This document shows positions 44,233 to 55,469 of a DNA stretch of 64,000 bases, in pieces (within the stretch, counting starts at the first letter, position 1; every line of letters begins with the position of its first letter). This DNA is from Podocnemis expansa (Eukaryota > Chordata > Testudines > Podocnemididae): NCBI GenBank assembly GCA_007922195.1, contig ML682125.1:310001-374000 (forward strand), written 5' to 3'. The notes under the pieces are model-generated. The model was not told where the DNA came from, did not search any database, and saw nothing but the letters and a program-made list of their open reading frames with translations. A program made the position numbers and the translations under genes.

Positions 44233-46125
44233 ATGCCGGGGTTTAAACCCTGTGCCGAGTGCAGCAAGGCCTTCTCCCAGGACAACTCCCACAGGAAGTG
44301 CCTCAGGTGCCTGGGCAAAGACCACATGGTCTTGGTGTGTTCCATCTGTCTCTCCTTTAAACCTCAAACGATTAAGGAGAGGGAACAGCAACACCACACC
44401 CTAGCCTCAGAGGAGGCTCAGCACCCTTCACCAGAGGCTTCAGGTTCAAGCCCGGCACCGAGCCCCAGCTGAGCACCAGAGCCTATGCGGCACCATGCCA
44501 CTGGTGGCTGCTGCTGCCACACCACCTCGGTGCCGACTCTGGCATCACAGCGCCTACCCAGCACCTTGGCACCTCGGCACCGTTCGAGGTCGCCCTCAGT
44601 CAGCCAGGCACCATCGGCACCGGGCTTGCCTCAGCACCGCGCCATATCATCTCCAGTGCTGACAGCATGATACAGCCCAGCCTCACCGGTGCCGACCTCA
44701 CCCCAGCACCGGCTGACTCCACCCTCGGCACCGCAGAGCCCGGTACCAAAAGAACGGGAATCTTCCCGCCCAAGCAGTCCTCCCTTCCCTAGCAAGGACT
44801 TGCCTGCGACTCACGCAGAGTCGCTTCTCATCCCGTCCACCCCGGAAGCGGTGGAGGCAGCATGAGCCCTGCTTCTCCTCCCGAATCCCCCTGCCCCACC
44901 TCCAATCAGAAGGGGCAAACCGGCCTTCATTTCGAAGGCCTGGGTTCATTCGGGATGCTCACCCTTGCCATCCAGCCCCCCGTCTTCCACCCCAGCGGGG
45001 GCTGACACCACTCCACCGACGGCACCAGGCCAGGAATCCCGATTCCCTTCCCCTGCCTGCAGCCCGGAAGAGGGACCTTCTAGGGGCTCCAAATGGCCCC
45101 GGCACCACATATTGGCACCATCACCCTTCCGGTTTCAGCCACAAGAATGGTCCCCTGAGGGAACTCCGTCCCCTCCGTGGCGGGCCTTCGGTGCCGTGCT
45201 GTCCCTGGCACCGGAGTCCTTTATGGGCAACCTCTCAACTCACTTTCGTCTGCTGCACCGGGCCACGGCACATTTAGGTATGGAGGTGGAGCCCTTGAGT
45301 CTTCTCCCCGATACCCTGTTTGGACCGGCATTCGCCTCCACGGCACCCTTAGCAGTCCCTCCCACCCGAGCATATGGGACCTCGCATGCTGCCGGTGGCA
45401 GAGCCCAAGCTCTGTTCCCCTGATTTTGGATATAGCAAGCATGAAGTACTGAGTATCCGAGTCGGACTACCCCTCACTCGCTGGCCACCCAATTCCCCCT
45501 AGGGATGTGGTCCAGATGGCAATGGGGGCCGGAGAACCCCCAGGGACACCTTCCCCCCTCCAGGGAAACTAGGGAGCACGATCTGCTAGGCCGTAAGGTG
45601 TATTCTTCATCAGCCTTCCAATTACGAATGGCAAACAACCAGACTATAACCAGCAGATACTTGCTGGATGTCTGGGAGTCACTCGGGAAATTTAGAAATA
45701 TACTTCCACCTGAGGCCAGGGACAAGTATGATGCCTTCCTAGAGGAAGGCAACATAATCTTGCAAGACCTCCTCCTTTCGGCTCGCGATGCGGTGGACAC
45801 CGCTGCCTGCACCATGGCCTCGGCGGTTACCCTCCGCAGGGTAGCATGGCTTAGGGAGGCTAGAGCACCCCCTAGCACACAGCAGGCAATTCTTGACCTG
45901 CCCTTTGAGGGGGATGTCCTGTTTCCCCCTGAAACCCTCTCCGTGGTGGGCACAGCCCGGGACCCTCGAGGAAAGGCCAAATATTTCGGCCTTCTCCCTC
46001 CCAGACCCACCCCCCGACTTAGCCCCCCACTTCCCAGGGCGGGACAGTCCCTTTTTCCTTCCCGCTTTACTCATGTCAGGAACTGGGCCTTTGCCTCCCC
46101 TTTCCACAAGGAGGGGCCCCCCTGA
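44233..46125 (+). pseudogene. DIRS gag-like gene, nonsense-broken
   Basis: One continuous phase of about 630 codons. Residues 1-80 (44233-44472) carry a cysteine/histidine-rich head: C-A-E-C, then H-R-K-C-L-R-C-L-G-K-D-H and C-S-I-C-L-S-F, then T-I-K-E-R-E, as in vertebrate DIRS gag. A Ser/Pro/His-rich linker follows (44485-44960, with S-R-S-P-S-V). The 45505-46125 part holds a helical domain with Y-L-L-D-V-W-E-S-L, L-L-S-A-R-D-A-V-D-T-A, L-R-R-V-A-W-L-R and I-L-D-L-P-F-E-G-D-V-L-F. This matches the DIRS capsid-like domain also found at the C-terminus of LAP2-alpha. In-frame stops occur at 44470, 44668, 45421 and between 45424 and 45504, but no frameshift. The product would be a structural nucleic-acid-binding protein. 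Confidence 0.75.
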
Positions 46126-48630
46126 TCAGCGCCACCCTGTTTACCCTTAGGGTGCAGGGGCCCTAGGGCATCACTGCTGCAGACGACCAACCCCCCCCCC
46201 TTTTTTCCTTAGGGAGGGCAGATCCGGTGGGAACTTTCCTGGTCCTTCCTCATTCTTCCCCTTCCTTATAACGGGGGCAAGACTTAGATTGGGATGCGGG
46301 GGGCTGAAAATACGACGACGCCCGCCCACAGTGCCGGTACCCCAATACCGTACCTACCCCCCACCCCCTCACCCCTTAAGCAATGCCTTCCCTGAGGATG
46401 GAAACTGCCCCTCTTCTATTCCTAGCAGCCTTCCTTCCTGAATATACCTCAACGCGTTCCCCACCCTAACTCCTAGCTGAGGGATGGAGGCGTGTCTAGT
46501 TGTAGCCCCAGCTGCTGCGGGGCTCCGAGATGCGCACCTCCAAAGCCTACTTGCAACAGGACTGTGCCTGTGGCCATGACGCATGTCCCAGGTACGCCCC
46601 CTCATATCCGGGTCAGGAGAAAGGAAGGGGACACCCCTGGTCGCACCACCGTTTTCTGTGCTGCAACCCCAACCCCCATTCAACAGGAATCTCTCCTGCG
46701 CACTGAGGGGGACACATCTGTGTAGCAATACAGCTACCTGGATAGCCATTTTCATCTGGAAGGTATCTTAGAGCAGGTCTTACCCCTGCATGGGCCCTGG
46801 GCATGGCCAACCCCTCCTCTTTTGCCACCCTTGCACGGTTCCACATCTCTACCTTCTGGTGATCCAGTGGGAACCAGGGGCCCAATTCAGGAACCCTCAC
46901 CTTCTCTACCCTATTTGAGGTAGCCCACTCCCCCCCACCTCACCAAAGCACGGCCAGGGGCACCCCTTTAAACCCTGAGGGGGAACACTTTGTTAGGACC
47001 ATACGTTGGGAAACTGTGAAGGGTCTATCCCTCGAGTGCCCTCCCACCTATATTTCCCACCTTGGTAGTCACTGCCTTCTGGACTGCTGTCTACGTCAGA
47101 CAGAAGGTTCCCTACTTCCAGGGCACTTGCATAATCTTCTTGTTCTACAGTCCTATTCCCTGGCAGGACACATTACCGCTCCCCCCCCCCCGGCCCTGCC
47201 TCCTGCAGGACCGTCTCACTATGCCGCGCGTAGTCCCTTATTGCTACTGCGGTTCTCCCCATGCGCGTTGGTGGCACCTGGCAGTTCTGCGGCCCCCCTC
47301 TTTCCATTTCCAAGGACCCATTGACACACACTGTCATCCGATGGTGTGATACACAGAGAACCTTTTCTATGCAACATGTAACAGTTTGGGGTTGTACCCT
47401 TTTATTCACCCTCTGGCTCCCTCCAGGGAGAAAACCTCATTGGGTCCTCTGATCCTGGGATGTCCTTCACATGCGGCAGCTGCCACCCTGTTATGGTCCC
47501 ATTCTCTAGCTTAGGAAGGAACTTTCCTTGGCAGCGGTGTTCTTCAATGTCCATGTATTGAAGAGTTTCTCCTTGGTGCCCTGGCATGGCAAAGTGGTAA
47601 CGTTATCCCTCCGGCAAGCACTATAAGTACTGAGGCCGCGGCCCTTCACAGCTCTCCTTCGATTCTTTCGGTCACCGAGGGGCTGACTGGACGGTAGTAA
47701 GAGTTCTCTCCCGTCCCTCTTCTTCCCCCTCACACCTTAGTGAGAGCTTCATGATGCACACCCTGCAAGCTTAGACCAGCGGGGCCCTCCTCTACATTCT
47801 AGCGCAACTGCGGGCCCTAGTAGAACCATCTCGTCAGCACTGCCTCAGGCCACCTTGCTGTTAGTGACCTTTCCTGGAACCTCTCTTCTGCGGGAACTCA
47901 GTCATGGTGCCTGCTCACCTGAAAATGTGTGCTTCCGCGCCACCAGGTCGTTAATTAGCATGCTGTAGGCCCCCATCCTGCTTGACTCGACTCTGTATGC
48001 TGCGGCTTAGTGTCTCGTGGTCTTCTCAGTCATCCTCAAGCCCATCTTACGACCTTGTATCCTCATTTCTCTCTTTCAACCAGACGGCCTGCTTGGCCAC
48101 TTCCTAGATAAGGGGCATTGTCATTCCCTTACTTCTTCCTGTATACTCAGTAGTCGCCAGATCAGTCCATGACCACATGGCTCCTGCAAAGCCTTTGGGT
48201 GCTCTATGTCTCCCCTTTCTTTGTTCTCCTGCAAGACACTCCCATATGGCTAGTCTCTTTTGCTAGTTTTTAGTGTTCTCCTTCGAGCCCACATGACATG
48301 GCCTATGCCCAGACATTGTAGTCGGCCGGTTACTTTCCATGTTTCCTTCCTATGCAGGGCACCCACACAACCAGTTTTGTTAGGTTGCGTCCCTTTTTCT
48401 CCAGCTCAGGTGACCTTGTCCAACTTGCTTATGCGTTCTGCCTCAGTGGGTTCAGTCTTGCCCGGTTCTGGGTTGACCCTCAGCTCTTGCTTCTTCTGGG
48501 CCGTCAAGGCCTGCTCGCCCCTTTACTCTGGCAAGCATCTTGCTGTGGGGCCTCTACCTTACAGGGCTTGTTGCTGTGCTGAAGGCGGAAGTACCAACTC
48601 CACCCGCCATCCATCAGCATGGCCAGTAGT
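46126..48630 (+). other. DIRS 3' body without recognisable pol genes
   Basis: In a complete DIRS element this region would encode reverse transcriptase, RNase H, often a methyltransferase-like domain, and a tyrosine recombinase. Frames here are short and phase-shifting. I cannot place the RT catalytic motif or the recombinase R-H-R-Y residues by eye. A weak resemblance to the RT thumb near 47905-47945 is too short to rely on. Poly-C/T runs (46190, 47180) may mark decay. Confidence 0.5.
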
Positions 48631-48730
48631 CACCTATTACTGAATGCATCCGAGCAGCACTTGAAGAAGAACAATGGGTTACTCATCAGTAACCGTCCTT
48701 CTTCGAGATGCGCTGCTCGGGTCCATTCGG
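48631..48730 (+). repeat. Internal complementary region of the DIRS element
   Basis: 48631-48672 is the complement of the left tip (43900-43942), reading 'cacctattactgaatgcatc' and on to 'gaagaagaac'. 48676-48730 is the complement of the right tip (48963 downwards), starting 'gggttactcatcagtaaccg'. Only AAT separates the two. This arrangement is diagnostic for DIRS elements, where it templates completion and circularisation of the cDNA. Confidence 0.88.
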
Positions 48731-48782
48731 GTCCCTTCCTTTCGTCCCTGCTTCGGGAGTTGGCGACTCAAAGGAACTGAGG

Positions 48783-48969
48783 AGGGGGCGGGGATGCAGC
48801 CATATATATAGCCATGGGTAGTGTGAGGGGCGGTGGCCGCCTCCCCTCTTCTGACAGGCTAAGACAAGTTTTTCCGACCAATCCAGTGCTCTGGCATGGA
48901 GACACCTTTTACCAAATGGATCTGAGCAGCCCATCTCGAAGGACGGTTACTGATGAGTAACCCACCGTT
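48783..48969 (-). repeat. Right inverted terminal repeat of the DIRS element
   Basis: Its complement matches the left repeat through the TATA-like block and 'cggaaaaacttgtcttagcc'. It extends ~20 bp further out ('gttactgatgagtaaccc'), an extension seen only on the right side and copied in the internal complementary region. Confidence 0.88.
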
Positions 48970-50105
48970 CACAAGCCATAGATACTTCCTATTATGCTAA
49001 ATACTACCTACATAATGCAACACGTGTATGCATAATACACCAGGTCACATCATGCCTAACTCCCTACATGGTTCTACTATACTTAATATGCAGGTTACAT
49101 AATTAGATTACACTTTATATTCAGCATATTATCAGCCTGCCTACGTCTACTGTTGATGCATCATTTGGGCACCAAACACAGTTCTGACCAATGAAATGTC
49201 CAAACCTCTTCTGCTAAGGTCACCTTCCCTACACCACCTGTTTACCACCACATGGGTAACAGCTCTCTGGGAGGGCCATCTCAGTAAACTGTAACCACTT
49301 ACCCGTGAGTGGTTACTCAGCTTTCCTTTGTTAGTTGTATGTGGGGAGCTTTCCAGCCAAGCTGTTTACACCACAGTGCCCCAGCTTCAATAAACCCATT
49401 GGCCAGCTACTCAGTTAATACCAAACATAAATCCCTACAATTTGTACATGTCCAAGAAGACCCCAGCAGCTGGATGGTCAGGTATGCTGGGAGCAGGGAA
49501 CTTTTTCCAGACAGCTGTTTTACTGCACTCCTTGCACTGACCCCTTGGCATTACCTGGTGGTTGCCTCCCTCTGTACTGCAAACAGACATGGTCTCTCAT
49601 TTCTTCACCCTAGTGTTTGGTTCACTGGGATGGACATTTCATAAGCTGATCTCTGTTCTCTCACTGCTAGTGAACACCTTCCTTTGGAGCCACCCTTTTT
49701 GTTAGCCCTGCAGATTTCTCCTGCCCTCTGAGAAGTCATGTCCCTTTCTCATGACACCAGTGTGCAGAGTCATCGTCAGTTTTACCACAGATAATTCAGT
49801 TACTGGCTGGTCCATCTGTTAGTGGTGCCCTCTCCCATGACTGAGGCTCGTTACATAGATTTGTAACACAATGGTCCAGGCTCTTACCTGGCAGCAGGTT
49901 TCTTGTAAGAAATTGTTCCTATTCCAAGTGATATACTTTCCTGGGGCATAGTGTTCCTGAAATTGCACTGAGAGATGTTGTTGAAAGGTCACAGCACCCT
50001 TCATGCTTACATTGAGATGTATTCAGGTCTTAGGGCCTTGGCCCAAGAGGCCAGAACAGCATGAGCCAACAATGATTGTGAATGTCAAAGATGACAACTG
50101 CATAT
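48970..50105. other. AT-rich single-copy sequence
   Basis: No gene or repeat is recognised. Stretches with alternating TA words lie at 48990-49140. Confidence 0.35.
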
Positions 50106-50107
50106 AC

Positions 50108-50250
50108 TGGGGAAGTCTTATTCCCCAGTGGTTAGGGCACTAACCTAGGACTTGCAAGACCTGGGTTCTAGTTGCTGCTGCACTCCAGATGTCTGGGGTG
50201 ACCTTGGCCCAGTCACTGAGACTCAATACCTGCCTGTACACAGGAAAAAT
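50108..50250 (+). repeat. tRNA-derived SINE (MIR-like)
   Basis: The head 'cccagtggttagggcactaa' (A-box-like) and 'agacctgggttctagttgct' (B-box-like) are followed by a MIR-like body, 'gtgaccttggcccagtcact'. It could once have been transcribed by RNA polymerase III. It is diverged from any tRNA gene. Confidence 0.65.
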
Positions 50251-50419
50251 TTTCAACTGTGGTGAACTTACCCCAAGCCCTGTCTTTGTAAGCAAGATCT
50301 AAACCAGCTCTGCCCAGCTGAGCTATGTGGAGGCTTTAGGGCCAGACTCTATTTGCAGGCACACTCCTGCCCTGGCTAGGAGCTCAGCAAGATGGGTCTG
50401 CTTTGCCCAAAGGGCTGGT

Positions 50420-51418
50420 GTTGGGTGTGATCTGGGCCTCCTGGGGTAACCCCCTGAATGTGCCAAAATCAGGGCAAGCTGCAAAACCAGGGGCAAAACT
50501 CCCAAACCACTGATGGGTGGTACTTAAATCAGTTTCTCAGTCAGTAACAAAACTTGCTTCTGATTCCCCACATCGGTCATCACCAAGCATGACAATATAG
50601 AGACCTTTATTGCACATCAGCTACTCTGGTCCCCACTGAGTCACTGGGTCTCTTTAAGAAATAGGGTCTCCTGACCCCAAAGGGCCAGCCACATCACCCA
50701 GAACAATAGAGGCTTGGATCTCACCCAAAATACCATGCTGCCAGCCAATCCTTTAGTAACTACAAGAAAAGGTTTAATATAAAAAAACCAAAATGAGAGA
50801 TGTTAGAAGGTTAAATTGAATCACATACAAACAAATGATTTAGAGTCCATAGAAAGCAAGCCCTTGCAGAATTTGTAGTTTGCAGGTTGGTCCAATGCCT
50901 CTGGTATGCACCCAGTACCTGGATGGGTCTTAGTCCTTTGGTCGATTGCAGCAGAATAGTTTCACAGGAGGGTGTTGGTTGCAGATTTGAGACTGAAGAC
51001 AAAATGGAGATGAGGCTACTGCGTTTTATCACCTCTGGGTTTCCCCATGCTCTCTGAGTCCTTGAAAAGTCAAAATGGAGTCACATGGTCCGTCTGGGTG
51101 ACTCATTGAATAGGTTTCTTCCTAGGCCCACTGTAGCTGGGAGCTTCCTCAATGGACCATTAAGAGGACAATGGTTTTGCAGACACCCAGTCTGGAAGTT
51201 CCTTAGAATCCAATAACTTGGAACACAGATAGAACAAACCTATTCCTAAATTATAATACAGATACAACACCTACATATAAACCTTAGAATCATCCCTAGC
51301 AGATTACACCCTTTCTATTGGTACCAAACATGGCATATCACATATGGATTATTGCAAATATGAAATATTAATATGCAAGATAATCATAAACAATCCCCTT
51401 GATCCATATGGCATCACA
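50420..51418 (-). repeat. LTR-A dispersed element, copy 5 (nearly complete)
   Basis: On the minus strand it starts TGTGATGCCATATGG at 51418 and runs through 'aatccatatgtgatatgcca', 'ccattttgtcttcagtctca', 'acttgctttctatggactct', 'aacatctctcattttggttt' and 'ggctggcagcatggtatttt' to the distal 'ttgcagcttgccctgatttt' (near 50480). At about 1 kb it is the best reference copy with 55470-56470. Confidence 0.75.
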
Positions 51419-53712
51419 GTGGGTTACAAAATGCAGGGGGAATGGACTACTGTTCCCCTTACTGTCTGAGCAAATGGCTGCAGAACTGTTCCTGATGGAG
51501 GGGGTCAGCCTCCCATGAAGAGGGGCTTAGAGGCCAGAGCCCTGTAAAAGTTGACAGGAGATGGGGACAGGTGTTCCTGCCTGGAAGTGCGGGTGCAGCC
51601 TGAGAGTCCCAGGTGTGGTTTAATGGCCCCCCACTTCAAAGCTAGAGCTAAATAAGATTCCATTAGGAGTCTTTTGTTTTCTGAAGTGCTCACTAGACAG
51701 CATCTGCTGTGGGACAGCATTTCTTCCCGTCTGCTTCGGCATGGAGGACTCCCCACAGAGATCTGAGAATCGCTGCAAAAAAGCTGCCTTCCTCCCCTCT
51801 CCCGGCCACCAGCACAGTGGGAAGTGAAATCACTTGGACGCAACTCTGAGCTCTGGATCCTCACTGAGCAAGGACAACAACTGAACAGAGGAGGGGGGAG
51901 CTGGAAGAGAGAGACAAAGGAAATGGCCCCATATACTCAGGGAGGGGGGGTTCTTTTGGTGTTTGTTTATGAACCCTGCTTGAGCTGTTTTCCCAAACCA
52001 ATGGATGTCTTTCTGTACTGTGTTTGCAAGAGGAGAAATGCTGCCTTTTGGAGGTGCCCAGGGGCAGGCATGTAATTTCCCAGGTGCCTAGGTGAGGGCT
52101 CAAGCTGGTTCTTTTGTACTGTTGGAAAGGACCTCCTAGATATTGAAACTGGCCCTGATGTCTGCCAACTCCACCTGCCAGAAGAGTTACATAATATTTG
52201 ATCCTTTAATTAAAGCTATAGCTCCTGGTGACGCATAGTTGGGGGCGAATCTCAGCTTTCATGCAAAATAAAAGGAAGTGTCTAGCTGTTGAGGCTGCAA
52301 AAATGTTGGAAGAGAGTATAACCTAAAGCTTAGGCTCCCCCATTGGCCCCATTCCTCCTGGCGCTGCACAGCCAGGTGGAAAAAGCCACATGCCACAGCA
52401 GCGTTTTCCTGCTGGCCGCCCTTCCCCGCTGGGGCCAGCAGGGACAAAGAAGCTGCAGCGCGTGGCTCCCCTGCCCCTGCTGACCCCCACCCCCTCCTGG
52501 GCAGGCCCGGAGGAGAGTGGGGCAGGTCAGCTCCCCTGCTTCCGCCTCTCACCCCAGAGCCACAAGCTACCTTCTGGCAGGGTCAAGAGCCAGTCCTCGT
52601 TGGGACCCGGAGGCCACCTTCTGGTGGGGGCAGGAATTGCACACGGCCAGAACCTGGAGGCTGACCACCAGCAGCGGCAAGAGCCGGCCCCAGACCCAAA
52701 CTGGAGGCCTGGCGCCGCCCCCCTTTGGCCCCATCCCGGCACCTGCTGAGGGTGCTGTGGGCAGGGCTGGCATGGGGGCCAGCAAAACTTGCCAATCCCT
52801 GACCTAAGGCTCTTAATTCAGAGAGCAAACAACTGAGAAGAAAAAGGCAAACAATGTCCAACAAATTATTCATTGCAAGTTATTTGCTCAGCAAGGTCAA
52901 GTACAGACTCCCGGCTTCCTGGTACTCCAGGCTGAATGAGTCCTCCCCCCCACACACACACACTTCAAGACTCCCCCATCTCTAGTCCCAGTGCTTAACT
53001 AATTGTGAGAGGTCGGCCTGCTTGGTCCAGGAGGGATGGAGCCAGAGTCCCTGCCTGGCCAGGTTCTGCTCCAAAGATGCACAGTGGTAGCAGGAGCCCT
53101 GCAGGGGGTCTGACACTTCACCAACGTGCTCGACCTGCTTGTGTCCCAGGGAAATCCCAGCACTGGGAGGCTGGTGCCATTGCCGGCTGCTAGGAATCAT
53201 GCTTCGCGGAAATCCTGTTTCAAGAGCCCTCATATCATCTGGTCCCCTTTCAGCTCTTGCAGCGACATCATCCAGCGCATTCAGCCGCATCTCTCCTGCT
53301 TGCTGGCCACAGGCCAGGCCATAACCCACCCCTACCCTCCCTCTTCTCTCAGGCAGCCCTTTGCCAGACTGAGCAGTGGAAAGCAGCCTCTGAGGGAGTC
53401 CCCGATGGACAGTAACCGCTCTTGGAATGAGAGAGCTTTCCAGCTGCTCCCACATTAGTATGCGCATTTCTGGCCCTGGGGTGCCCTACAGCTCTGCCTC
53501 TAACTAGTGATTTCACACCACACTTGTTCCCTGGCAGCGGCTGGTGTAGCATGGCTAGAGCTCCACCTCCCTCTGCCGGCCGATCTAGGATGCCGCACCT
53601 CCCCCAGCTGATGAAATGGGAATTTCCTGCAGAACTGCTATGAATTCACTGCATAATGTGCCTTGGTTTCCCTTTGCATGGCTTCCCTACAGCAAAAGAG
53701 TTATGTTCACGC
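51419..53712. other. Single-copy sequence
   Basis: No gene is recognised. 52185-52255 is an AT-rich unique patch ('gatcctttaattaaagctat') that might be regulatory. A CA run lies at 52951-52965. Confidence 0.35.
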
Positions 53713-53713
53713 T

Positions 53714-54008
53714 CGGTTAGGGTTACCAGATGTCAGACAAAAGGAGGACATGTCCTCCTTTTTACCTTCACTTCGTCCACCCGGCAGGCATTTTAAAAAT
53801 ACATGATTTTGGCTGACTTTTCACTTACAGTGGTTAAAGTATGCTGGAATGCCCCAGAACACCCTATTTTGGGGGAAGCATTCCAGGGACCCCTAAAAAC
53901 AAAAGAACATCACATTAATACTACATTTTCTCCGTGTGTTGTTTAATGTCCTCCTTTTCATACTTCCCTGTCCTCCTTACCATGCTTAGGCATCTGGTAA
54001 TCCTACTC
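53714..54008. mobile_element. MITE with ~20 bp terminal inverted repeats
   Basis: The left end 'ttagggttaccagatg' and right end 'catctggtaatccta' are inverted copies. Just inside, both arms contain the 'aaaggaggaca' word in inverted orientation. It is about 290 bp and non-coding. The superfamily is not settled because the target duplication is ambiguous (TA possible). Confidence 0.65.
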
Positions 54009-55244
54009 TGGGGTAAGAGTTGGCCCCAGGAGGTTTGTGTGTTCCCTCCCTGTGTGGGGTGGAAGGAAGGGCTGAAACTGGCCCATCAAAGACAATGGAA
54101 GCTCAAGGCCTGGACAATTGACACCTAACAGCCCAAGACCCCAGCAGGCAGAGTATGGGATCTGGGCTGAAAAGCAAAGGTGGATGGTGGCAGCTGCTGA
54201 AGGGGCTCAGCAACCTGAACTAGAGTTCACAAGCACTTGGCAGGTGATTCTGGCATGGGCAGTGGGTAGATCCTCAGTGATGCTGGTGGGATAATGAATT
54301 AGACTGAGATGGAAAAGCCCCGTGTGTTAGGGCATCCCCTCTGTATCCCCAGCTGGGATGGGCACAAGAGATGCAGAGGTGGGGCAGGGTCCTGGCTTGT
54401 GGGAAGCAGTGGGAGGGTCTCCCTGGTTCAATGCCAGCCCTCGATGTGCAAGGTGTGTGCCCCAGGGCCTTGAATATCTTTGATCTTTGGTCTCAGCCGA
54501 GCTGGAGATGGTGCGCTTAGCCCATCCAGGAATGACTCAGAAACAATGTCTTGTCCCCCTGCCATGGCCCTAGCCCCATGGATCGTGGCCTTTGGGACCT
54601 GCAAGCTCAAGGACGGCTACTGCCATGCTCTCAGTCTGAAAACCACATGCAGATGACAGCTTGTGAGTGGAGCAGTGGTGGCCACACACAAAGGCTTGGC
54701 CCCCATGCATCAGCTGTGTCTAGCACAGCCACTTACCGTGGTCCAGCTTCCACAGTAGCTGTCCTGCAGAGCTTATCTGTTAGCGCAGGAAAGATGGGAC
54801 CCATCGTCCAATGGCTGAACCCAGCTCTGGGACTGGACCCAGGCCAGCATGGCTGTGGCCTCCTTTGCAAATCACAACATGACTACACACTGTTTCCGAG
54901 ACTCAGGCAAGTGCAATGAATTTGGGGCTCTGCGGCCAGGCTGGGCAATGATTATCCAGCAGAAGTTTTCCCCATCAGAAAAGGCTAATTCATCTAAAGC
55001 AAAGCATTCACAGGCACAGATCAATTTCATCACTTTCTGATGGGACATTATCAAACTGTTTCCTTTTGACAGGCTGAAACAGTCCAGTCCCGCTCCATTG
55101 TGGCAGCATGAGATTCTACCTTTCACCTCAGTCCAGGACACCAAGATATTTTGAGATCATGGACTTTCCTGTGGGATGAGAATTCTGTTCCCTCATCCCT
55201 CTGGCTCTCCTAGAAACCAAGGATTTGGAGAGGCTGTGCTGACC
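54009..55244. other. Single-copy sequence with a possible regulatory patch
   Basis: 54935-55070 is AT-rich and unique ('ggctaattcatctaaagcaa', 'tgggacattatcaaactgtt'). No gene is recognised. Confidence 0.3.
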
Positions 55245-55345
55245 CCATCTTCAAGCATCTGACAAAGTGGGATTTTCTCCCACAAAAGCTCATGCAATAA
55301 ATAAATCTGTTAGTCTTTTAAAATGCCACCAGACTCCTTGTGAGT
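55245..55345 (+). mobile_element. Penelope-like element 3' end
   Basis: The segment 'catctgacaaagtgggattt', 'tctcccacaaaagctcatgc', 'aataaataaatctgttagtc' and 'tgccaccagactccttg'. Both conserved core boxes carry changes (CTGACAA, CAAAA). Confidence 0.5.
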
Positions 55346-55469
55346 ATTGTCAAAGTCAGGAGAACAGCAATATATGTTAAACCACCAGCCCAGTAGCTAG
55401 ACACCAGATTCTCTTGGTAGCTTTCATGCCACCTGCTTGATCTGTTAGCAAGAGCAGATATGCAGAAGC

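Larger units (their letters stand above)
43900..48969 (+). mobile_element. DIRS-type retrotransposon with inverted terminal repeats
   Basis: This ~5.07 kb element has DIRS geometry. Inverted terminal repeats lie at ~43900-44070 and ~48783-48966. Inside the right one is a ~100 bp internal complementary region that copies the outer tips of both repeats back to back. GTT occurs at the left edge (43900-43902), right edge (48967-48969) and in the complement of the internal junction. No target duplication is evident, as expected for tyrosine-recombinase integration through a circular intermediate. A gag-like frame lies at 44233-46125. Sequence after 46130 shows no intact RT, RNase H or recombinase frame, so the copy is decayed or non-autonomous. 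Confidence 0.88.

Noticed and set aside
47905..47945. RT thumb-like string in the DIRS body
   Set aside because: Only about ten residues look similar and flanking frames do not continue the match; too weak to annotate.
50108..50180. Possible tRNA gene
   Set aside because: A- and B-box-like words are present but no cloverleaf can be drawn; it is the head of a SINE.
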